This document shows positions 12,036-21,070 of a stretch of DNA of 64,000 nt, piece after piece. The notes under the pieces are model-generated. The model had not been told where the DNA came from. It saw nothing but the letters and a program-made list of their open reading frames with translations, and ran no database searches. The stretch's first letter is position 1; each line of letters opens with the position of its first letter. The stretch is taken from assembly GCA_010909165.1 (NCBI GenBank), contig MU008197.1:434001-498000 (forward strand), given 5' to 3'. Origin of the DNA: Anthoceros angustus (lineage: Eukaryota > Streptophyta > Anthocerotopsida > Anthocerotales > Anthocerotaceae). The position numbers were made by a program, and so were the translations under genes.

Positions 12036-12350
12036 GTCCCTAAGTGTGAGACAAAAATGGCAGCAACATGGTCATTTCTGATGGCGTCCACTTGCTCCTG
12101 CACATTCACCCGCACCCTCACATCCCTTCTCTCCCTCTACTCCCCATCCCTTCTCTCCCCTACCCCCCCTTCATTGACATTGGGGCTCCGTGAGCAATTT
12201 CAGCGACCCATGTTGGCATCTCCCAAAAGCCTCCCTCGTCGAATTTTTGTCGAGAAATAGGGTACACTACCACATCTTGCTCACACTTCTTTGTGGGTGG
12301 AACAAAGTTGGCAGCAACATGGTTAGGCCTGCTAGCGTCTGTTAACTCCC
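12036..12350. repeat. Diverged direct repeat, two copies ~250 bp apart
   Basis: A block around 12036-12105 and another around 12286-12350 share the string TGGCAGCAACATGGT and flanking similarity (GCGTCCACTT against GCGTCTGTTA). The minus-strand conceptual translations also match in pattern (NDHVAAIFV against PNHVAANFV). It is an old duplication of unknown origin. Confidence 0.45.
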
Positions 12351-13502
12351 ACCCTCCGTCAATGCCTACATGGAACCTCGGGGAGGTTGTAAGCACCTCC
12401 CATACCTCCTTGCTGGCTTATTGCATGGGGGCACTTCGTCGCTGCCTTGCCCTTGCCGTCTACTACAACTACTCCTCCATCGTCCACGAGCCTGACACCT
12501 CTCGCCAGCCCATCTGTTGTCGTTTGAAGAGCTAGGTCTCTTCACTCTTCGTTTCACTCTAGATCTCAACCCATGTCGTCTTGCAATCAATCTTAGCCTT
12601 ATGTACTGCCCCAGCCTTCGCCGCTCCTTTGGCTTTGCCCCTGCCCCTCCCTCTGCGCTTCAAACGTGTTGTTCCCTTGCCAGTCCCCCCTCTCGCAGCC
12701 TCATCTTCCACAACCTTCAAGCACTCGCTTGAAACTCTCGTCCTTTGCCTCCCTCGTCCTCTAAAATTGGTTTGGTACGAGTTGTTGCTTGTGGGTTATT
12801 TGATTCCTCATTAGACAAGCCCCACTCTTCTTCAGCCAAGTTGTCTGTTGTAGATGCGTGGGCTCTCGATCGCTTTGACTCTTTTCCATGTCTCTATCAA
12901 GTTTGATGGCTTCTCACCCAGTAGCTCTTCAGCCACTTACAAGATTCTGCTAGTAGTCACTAGCAGCGGTGCATCCTCCCCCACTATCGCATCAACAGCA
13001 GCCTCACGAACGAGGAGGGCTGCCAATACACAGCATATGGTCCCGGGTCCATTTTCGCATGGAATTCCATATTAATATGACTAACTGGAGAAGGGAAAGT
13101 GCATATGTGTGGAATGGTTTTTTTTGCATCCGAAGACGCAAAGAGGCCACATTTACCCTCTATGTCGTTATAGTCCTAGGATTCGATCCCAAGGGAATGG
13201 TTTTGTGTCAAGGTGTTCTAAAACTATGGATTCTAGACTTACCCCGTCGTTCACTACCCCCTCCTCTCCCAGCTACCATACCCAAGCCCGCCACCGTGGA
13301 AGACTCGGCCACCGCAGTGGCTGGTTCAACCACTGTGGCGGGTCCCACCGCAGCGCGCCTTCTGTCGCGGGTGACTATTTGTCACCGACTTCTCCGGCGC
13401 AGACCTTGGGGGTTATGGGCATACACACGCCTACATGCCCCCTCACCTCGCTTCCCGGAATTTCCGCGTTCGGATCCTTCCCGGGAGCTATGCACCACGA
13501 CC

Positions 13503-15985
13503 TCGAGTGCCGCGGCGCCTCACTCCGCCGCTCATTTCCTCGATCACCACTTCCACTCTCCCCTAACCATTTCCCGATTTTCCACACGCACACACAATCC
13601 CTTACAGCGCGCACTCATCCCCCCTTTCGGGGACCTTCCCCTTCCTAAATAAATCTTCTCTCCCTCACCTCACAGACCACACAGACCCCATCTTGGGCCA
13701 CACAGACCCTCCCTTGGGCCACACAGACCCTCTCTTGGGCCACACAAACCCCACCTTGGGCCACACAGACCCTCTCTTGGGCCACACAGACCCCATCTTG
13801 GGCCACAGACCCCTCTTGGAATGAAACACTGGGTGGGGTTGGGAAAGAAGATCAGGAGGGAAAACACCGGTCAGTTCTTGGCGATTTGCCTTCCGGCAGT
13901 TCCGCCTCAACCTTTCGCGGCAACCCCTACCTCTTCGGGACCTTCCGTCACTCCCAGCGTGGAGCTTGGCCACTCGCTCTCGACCATCCGAGGATCTTCC
14001 GGCCTTCTTGTGACGAGGCGGTGCATCGAGCAGTTTGATCTTGATCGACGTCTCTAACCAACCTCGCGCATAGCTTCAACACGGAAGTTCACACTGAATT
14101 ATGCATTAGAGAGACTCTCAAGGGTCTCTTATACATTCACCGTGGATTTCCACTCACTCCTACCGATGTCTAGAAAATATGGCCCACTACCACGAGCGCC
14201 CTACCAATTCGTAACTTCTGACTCCACGGGTCCTCAAAACATCCTATCCCCTACCCCAAAAGCCTCGGCCTATGATGTCGCTCCCCTAAAATCAGTAGCG
14301 TCATGATTCTTTGCCTAGCCCTGCGTAGGTGGGGTTCCGTCGCTCTCGCTCTCTGCGCCTCACTCCGCCTCGACCATCCGAGGATCTTCCGGCGATTCCG
14401 CCTCACTCACTTCCACTCTCCCTAACCATTTTCGATTTTCCACACGCACACACAATCCCTTACGGTAGCGCACTCATCCCCCTTTGGGGACCTTCCCTTC
14501 CTAAATAAATCTTCTCTCCCTCCTCACGGCCACAGACCCCATCTTGGGCCACAGACCCTCCTTGGGCCACAGACCCCTCTCTTGGGCCACACAAACCCCA
14601 CCTTGGGCCAGACCCCTCTTGGGCCACAGACCCCTCTTGGGCCAGACCCCTCTTGGAATGCGGTGGCAGTTGGGAAAGAAGATCGGGAAAACACGGTCGA
14701 TTCTTGGCGATTTGCCTTGGCGATTCCGCCTCAACCTTCGCGGCAACCCCTACCTCTTCCGGCGTCGGACCTTCTCACCCAGTGGAGCTTGGCCACTCCG
14801 CTCTCGACCATCCGAGGATCTTCCGGCCTTCTTGTGACGAGGCGGTGCATCGAGCAGTTTGATCTTGATCGACGTCTCTAACCAACCTCGCGCATAGCTT
14901 CAACACGGAAGTTCACACCGAATTATGCATTAGAGAGACTCTCAAGGGTCTCTTATACATTCACCGTGGATTTCCACTCACTCCTACCGATGTCTAGAAA
15001 ATATGGCCCACTACCACGAGCGCCCTACCAATTCGTAACTACGACTCCACGGGTCCTCAAAACATCCTATCCCCTACCCCAAAAAGCCTCGGCCTATGAT
15101 GTCGCTCCCCTAAAATCAGTAGCGTCATGATTCTTTGCCTAGCCCTGCGGCGGTGGGGTTCCGTCGCTCTCGCTCTCTGCGCCTCACTCCGCCTCCCGCC
15201 ACGCCCGATTCATTCCCACTCACTTCCACTCTCCCTAACCATTTCGATTTTCCACACGCACACACAATCCCTTACGGTAGCGCACTCATCCCCCTTTGGG
15301 GACCTTCCCTTCCTAAATAAATCTTCTCTCCTCCTCACGGGCCACAGACCCCATCTTGGGCCACAGACCCTCCTTGGGCCACAGACCCCTCTCTTGGGCC
15401 ACACAAACCCCACCTTGGGCCAGACCCCTCTTGGGCCACAGACCCCTCTTGGGCCAGACCCCTCTTGGAATGAAACACGGTGGCGGTTGGGAAAGAAGAT
15501 CGGGAGGAAAACACGGTCGATTCTTGGCGATTTGCCTTGGCGATTCCGCCTCAACCTTCGCGGCAACCCCTACCTCTTCTTCTAGGGGTTGGTTTGCCAC
15601 TACTTCCTCATCCAGGCCGTAACTGTCGCTCTCGCTCTCGCTCTCGACCATCCGAGGATCTTCCGGCCTTCTTGTGACGAGGCGGTGCATCGAGCAGTTT
15701 GATCTTGATCGACGTCTCTAACCAACCTCGCGCATAGCTTCAACACGGAAGTTCACACCGAATTGTCTGTTAGAGACTCTCAAGGGTCTCTTATACATTC
15801 GGTGTGGATTTCCACCACTCACTCCTACCGATGTCTAGAAAATATGGCCCACTACGGCGCTCCTACCAATTCAGTAACTACCATGGTCCTCAAAACATCC
15901 TATCCCCTACCCCAAAAGAAGCCTCGGCCTATGATGTCGCTCCCCTAAAATCAGCGGCGTCATGATTCTTTGCCTAGCCTGCGGC
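13503..15985. repeat. Three tandem ~0.82-kb repeat units, fourth partial
   Basis: The same ordered blocks occur three times: a 21-bp minisatellite, a block containing CGGCAACCCCTACCTCTTC, a block with TTGATCGACGTCTCTAACCA, then CTACCGATGTCTAGAAAATA, then CCTATGATGTCGCTCCCCTA, ending in a block with TTCCGTCGCTCTCGCTCTCT. That last block starts near 14332, 15151 and 15986, giving periods of ~819 and ~835 bp. The units are highly alike and differ mostly by short indels. No intact ORF is conserved across the units; on the minus strand the minisatellite reads as Gly-Leu-Trp/Cys-Pro-Lys type repeats. Confidence 0.85.
13679..13820. repeat. 21-bp minisatellite (ACACAGACCC..TTGGGCC), ~7 units
   Basis: About seven consecutive 21-base units with core ACACAGACCCCATCTTGGGC and a few substitutions in the middle. 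Shorter, partly eroded versions of the same array recur at about 14529-14655 and 15338-15470, each at the same place in the larger tandem unit. Confidence 0.9.
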
Positions 15986-16393
15986 GGTGGGGTTCCGTCG
16001 CTCTCGCTCTCTGCGCCTCACTCCGCCTCGATCCGATTCTCCCCAAAACCTCCACCTCGGCATCACTGCGGTTTCTTGGCGTCTTCCATGGGCGTCGTGC
16101 GTCTATAGGCCCTATACTGTTATTCCGCTCCTCATCATTTGGACAGCCACCGTGTGCTCCTCCCTCCACGCCTGCCTCCGCCGCTCATTTCCTCGATCAC
16201 CACTTGGGGGTAGGCCCCGCTCCCGTTCGGAAGAACCAGTAGCCGTGGCGGTCAAGATGTCGACCAATAGTTTACGCCCCTCTGTCCCAACAACCACATA
16301 CACATTTAGAGTGAGCACGCTCACCATGCGGCGAAGCCGAGGACATGAGCATCCTCATCCAGGCCGTAACTGTCGCTCTTGACTCTGAGGTTC

Positions 16394-18117
16394 TTACCCT
16401 CTCCTCCGTGGACAATCACAGGCGGCGCCTTGGAATCCGAGGATCGTATCCCCACCTGCAGCGCTCCTGTCGGTGACTTCCCCCACCTCGGTTCCTCCTT
16501 CCGCGACGGTGGCCGGTTTAGCCACCGTGGTGGTAGTTTCCCCCACGGTGGTGGCTTCGGCTACTGCGGTTGCTGTGGCTCTGCCCTTCTTCGGTTTGGC
16601 CACCTCTCTCTTGACTCTGGCCCTAGCTTCATCTCTCTCTCGCTTGTATCTCTCCGCCAGCTTCTTGAATTTCTCCAGAGGCGCCATTGTTTCCATTTGT
16701 TCCTGGGCTCGCGAGACCTCATCTTGAAGCTCCTCAATTGTGGCATGCGCCCCTTGACCTGATTCACTAAGGCCTCTGTTGGGTGGACATGGCCTTAGCC
16801 GCCTCCCGTGCCTTGCATAGGGCCGCCTCGCATTCCGTCTGCGCTCCTCGCCACCTTGTTCTCGCCTTCAGGCTCTCCAACTTCTCCTTGAGCAACTTTT
16901 CTGTTGGCTGCACACTCGGCCGGTGAGAGCCATGGCTGCTGGTCGAGGAGATCGCTGTCGAGCCATGGCGAGTCGGGGCTGCAGATTCAATTGGGCTGCC
17001 CGTGCCCATTCCCTCCACAACAATTCTACGTGACGGTGTCACTGTCTCCACTTGATGGACGGGTCGGTGAAATGTCGCCAAAATGTTCGGAGCTCCGTCG
17101 CGGACTTGGCTATCGAAACTAACCCCTCTTCTTCTAGGGGTTGGTTTGCCACTACTTCCTCATCCGCTCCAATCTCTCCTAGCGGCAGCGACTCCTCCCC
17201 TGCACACAGAGGGAACAACTTGTCGTTTCCCTTTTATTTTCTCCTCCTTCACTCGCGTTCCTGCTGCCGATTTCGACCTGGTGACCCTAGGTGTGGCTGT
17301 GGGTTCCTCTTCTGCCGCGGCTGTCCTTCCCTTCTTCGCCGACCCCCGTTCAGCCGTCGCCGCCCTCCGCTTCTTGCCCTTGGAAACCTCCCCACCTTCA
17401 TCCGAATCTTCTAGGGAGGCGCATTCCCAACTGCTGGAATCCTTCCCGGAATCTTCCTTACACTCCTCCTCCTCTACCTTGAGTTCCCTGACCGGTTTCC
17501 AGCTATGAAGGCGGAACCGACTTCAACTCCGTTAGACACCCGGAATCGCGAATACATGAATTAGAAAAGGTGAAATCAAGGAGGGCCGAGGGGAAGGGGA
17601 GAGCAAATTCGCCCTCTCCTCACAGGCTCTTTCAAAGATCATCCGCCCCAATCGATTTGTGTACCTTTAACCACCTCATGAAGAAAGACCGAGTAGTGCG
17701 CCATATGATCCAACTTCCGGTTACTGCGAAACACAAAATCCACTTGGCTAATCCCACAGTGCCGAACACGAGTTGGCGAGTCACCCATCCATTGTTCACT
17801 CTCACTTCTCCGGGCTTCATGGCGCGGCTGCGGCTCTCGGGGTCTTCTTTCTCAGGGTCAATTACCAAGCTTCCATCCTCGATGCTTCTCGCCCATACTT
17901 TGCTCGAAAGAGTCCCAAATCCAGTTTGCGGCCTCTTCCTCGCGTCTCCCTCTTGCAACTTGGTTCTCAATTGCGGGCGCACTCTTGCACCAATCTTTGG
18001 TATCGTAACACCATTTCTTCTCCATAAATTCCAGACCCAGCTCACCGATGCCGCTCTCACCTTCCGATGGTCCATGTTGGGCCTTGCATGAGTGAAATTT
18101 CGGCCCTTGGGCGCCAT
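16394..18117 (-). pseudogene. Broken gag-like/coiled-coil ORF of an unrecognised repeat element
   Basis: Minus-strand reading shows a 162-residue ORF at 17632-18117 beginning MAPKGRNFTHARPNMDHR, with Trp-rich and basic stretches. It is followed in other frames by a Ser/Thr-rich and coiled-coil segment (16767-17081, EKLLKEKLESLKARTRWRG) and a Lys/Arg coiled coil plus Thr/Val-rich tail (16394-16696, METMAPLEKFKKLAERYK). Order and style resemble a retroelement gag, but I see no zinc knuckle, protease or polymerase. Short blocks of this region (for example the one with AGGGGTTGGTTTGCCACTAC at ~17137) recur inside the tandem array at ~15583, so array and ORF probably belong to one element. Confidence 0.4.
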
Positions 18118-18380
18118 CTCCCTTTCTCCTTGTTTCTCCAGGAAAAGAACCCGACCCTCCTGCAGACGCTGGTCAGAAAAGGGACACCACCCTCGCACGT
18201 CTCCTCCACTCCCCTTTTTGCTGGCGCTCTTGCCTCAGCGCCTCTTTTCCTCCTTCGCTATTTCGCCAGCGCCTGGTTTCCTTCCTCCGCCACCCGTTAG
18301 GTTGTCGTCCTACACTGCAAGCAGAGACTCGGCCGGGCGCGGTTGCATCGTGCGCCCGGCTGCTGCGGCTCGCTCGGCCG

Positions 18381-18498
18381 GCACGGAATTCGCGACCTCG
18401 CGGTCTTGGGTGTGCCGTCTCGATTGCGCTCGCATGCGGCGGCTCGCTCGGCATACAGCACGGAATTCGCGACCTCGCGGTCTTGGGTGTGTCGTCTC
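18381..18498. repeat. 77-bp direct repeat (two copies)
   Basis: GCACGGAATTCGCGACCTCG and the following ~20 bases (CGGTCTTGGGTGTG) occur at 18381 and again at 18458, 77 bp apart, nearly identical. The spacer also carries GGCGGCTCGCTCGGC-like sequence related to the bases before the first copy. Confidence 0.85.
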
Positions 18499-18542
18499 TC
18501 GGTTGCATGGCAGCTCCGCCACTAGGGTTGTAAACTCCCACA

Positions 18543-19347
18543 GTGCATCGTCCGTTCTTGACCACCGTGGTGGGCGGCTACCTCCGCTTGATCACAAGAA
18601 TCGTGGCAAGATGTAGGCACCTAACATATATAGACACTTTCTTATTTCTAAAATCACCAAAACCCAAGGACTCTATCTCAGACCTACCTATCCAAAATTC
18701 GAAAAACCTAAGGTCCAAAAAAGAAATTTATTATCCCAAGGGCCAAGGACCATTCTCGTATAAAAGACCTTACCCAGGCGATTCTCAAAGCACTTTGCTA
18801 TACAAACACTCCCAAAACAAAAAAAATCCTTCACCCCGACACTTCAGAGAGGGGTTAGTGTATATGTGGTCTCCCACAATATGCAACAACATATCACTAG
18901 CTTATCAAACCTGTAAGTGTGCACAAGAACAGGTCACATATGTGGAGAAGGAAGTTAAAACATTGCCATGCATTCAACCAAAAGGCACAATTTTTTGCTA
19001 AGAGACATGTAGGATGTCCGAAGAAACAATTGAATGATAGCTTTATGCAGTCATCTACAACAACCCTTGATCTAGCTCACAAAAGGACAAATGCGGACCG
19101 AACTTACCGATCGAAGAAAAAGGTTAGAGGTAGTTACATCAATTGGTTTGCAAATGGGTTGTTCCCGCCAATTCTTGCTGCTATCAAAGCTCACAAGAAT
19201 CTAAATTCGGCACTAAACTTCTTAAAGAAAGTCCATAAAGCACCTACACAGATCAACGACACATATCACAAGTTAAGCTCGAGCTCCTTATATGATCGGT
19301 TCACACTAGCTGGACAGCTCAAGGAGAAATACAAGACTGCAATTTAG
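18543..19347 (+). pseudogene. Possible degenerate Ty3-type integrase remnant
   Basis: Two overlapping frames (18543-19001 and 18919-19347) can be read in sequence. The first contains MWSPTICNNISLAYQTCKCA, which resembles the WWPT...C..C part of an integrase zinc-binding region. The second frame then reads HAFNQKAQFFAKRHVG, near where an integrase core entry (F.KW..D) would lie. The catalytic Asp is not where expected and the frame changes, so if the reading is right it is a dead copy. The downstream ~100 residues (KKKVRGSYINWFANG and on) are not recognised. Confidence 0.35.
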
Positions 19348-19519
19348 AGAGGTACAACACAAACACGAGCTCTTATGTACATGGAAAGTTTATCTTGAAG
19401 GCCTAATGTAGTCAAAGACATAGTGGATGAGGTCGAAGCTACAAGTAAAGAAGGAGCATTGATTACAGGGATGATAGCTCTAAGAATCATAAGGGTCCTG
19501 TAGAAGAGAAGGCACCTGA

Positions 19520-20040
19520 ATTGTTGGAGGAAAGGTGCGAAAGAATATATATGATGTGGATATTGATGATGGAGGGTAGGAGGTGCCCCATCCCAACAAC
19601 CATATCACTCTTGAAGGGTGGACTTGGTAGAGAGGACTTGGCATCACTATGTGAGTATGTACAACAACAAAGAACATATATGATGTCGAACATTCAGCAG
19701 CCTTTTTTTGCGGGTGAGACAATACAGATTACATATCGGCAGCCCCACAGGGCCTTAAAACCTTACAACAACAACCCTTTTTTGTAGGTGAGACAGCAGA
19801 GAACATATATGAGGTGGAACATATATCAGTTGGCCCCACATGGCTTCAAAACAGAGGTAGGCCACCAAGGGCTAGAGGTGGGAGCTACCTCATCCTAGTA
19901 GTGATCGGGGGCGGGAGATGCCCCATCTCATCGTTGATCCGTTTGGAGGGTTGCTTACCTACGGAGTTCTAATGAACTCTTGGCTACGTGTTCCTTCTCA
20001 AGGGAGGACTTGGCGTCACTAAATGAGTATATGCATCTGT
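19520..20040. repeat. Diverged direct repeats of a non-coding block
   Basis: Pairs of similar strings recur with ~370-bp spacing: GAGGTGCCCCATCCCA (~19579) with GAGATGCCCCATCTCA (~19914), and GGCATCACTATGTGAGTATG (~19640) with GGCGTCACTAAATGAGTATA (~20011). AACATATATGA also recurs at ~19673 and ~19801. It looks like an old local duplication in repeat-derived sequence. Confidence 0.5.
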
Positions 20041-21070
20041 TGGCATTTGTAGGAAGACTATGATCTGTAGTGCCTTCGAAGATTACTTGAAGGGGAAGCA
20101 AAGTCCCATCAGCTAAAGAAGCCACCCATGCAGTAATCTATCGCTTGTCTTCCATGCCTAGTGCTTTCACATGCTTTGTCCCTCTTTTTATCCCATGTAC
20201 ACTAACCTCCTAGAGGTACTCGGTGGACACTAGTTTCACCTGTATTTACAACCTAGCTTAGTACATTGCCATATAACTTCAAGAGGTAATCTACTCTCAT
20301 AGCCATATTTTTTCCTTATTGTTCCCAATCTTCTCGGACTTTCCCAACCGCTATTGTAGGTTTTCTTCTACTCCATCCCATTTCTTTCTTCATGAACTTT
20401 CTTGCATATTTTGTTGTTATCTTGAATAAATACTCCATCAAACTCATAAAAAAAAACAGTTGTGCCAATAATTTATGTCAGAACTACACTGGTAAAGCGC
20501 ATTTATAAAACAACTATCTCCAAGTGAGAACAAATCTAAGTTGAGGTCATGGTGGAAAAAGAACAATGTCTTCGTTACATGAATGCCCATGGAGATATTT
20601 GTAGTGACTTTTATCCTCAGTTAGGATACTCGAGCGACCCGGGTCCTAGTCCTGGCACGGAATATGAAGGTGGTCTGACCGAGAAGAGGTTTTTTGGTTC
20701 TCTTCCAGCGGCACATACATAAGCTGTACCAACTCCGATTGAGAGAACGCAAGCGAACTATGAACTATGGTGAGTCTATGAAGGAGTTGCCAGCGAAATA
20801 TGAAGCGAAAATATCCACGGCGCTCCGTGAAATACACAAGGACTGATGATCCACGAACATACTGATATTTCAAGGAGCTCAGCGAAATATCCATGGGCTA
20901 GTGTACGAACTGATCATCGACGGAGCTAAAAGCGAAGGAACTGTGAAGCTATTGGAGCTGTTTCTCGCCCATTCATTTGTCGCAAGTGCTCGCATCAGTT
21001 CAACTCATTGTTGGGATTCCTGGCCTATAGATCGCCAAATCATCTCATCTCTCTGCTGACACAACTGTTA
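20041..21070. other. No gene seen
   Basis: About 1 kb of AT-leaning sequence, including the 3' flank of the minus-strand PPR gene. No ORF with family signature, RNA gene or repeat array recognised. Confidence 0.6.

Larger units (their letters stand above)
9903..13500. other. Gene-poor interval upstream of SRRM1-like gene
   Basis: No conserved protein is recognisable over about 3.6 kb. It contains a gag-like coiled-coil fragment on the minus strand near 10.4-10.5 kb and two diverged direct copies of a short block around 12.05 and 12.30 kb, both listed separately. The short ORFs present on both strands have no family signature and no splice-linked partners. Confidence 0.6.

Noticed and set aside
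13679-13820. CRISPR-like array
   Set aside because: Units are contiguous 21-mers without unique spacers, in a plant nuclear context; it is a minisatellite.
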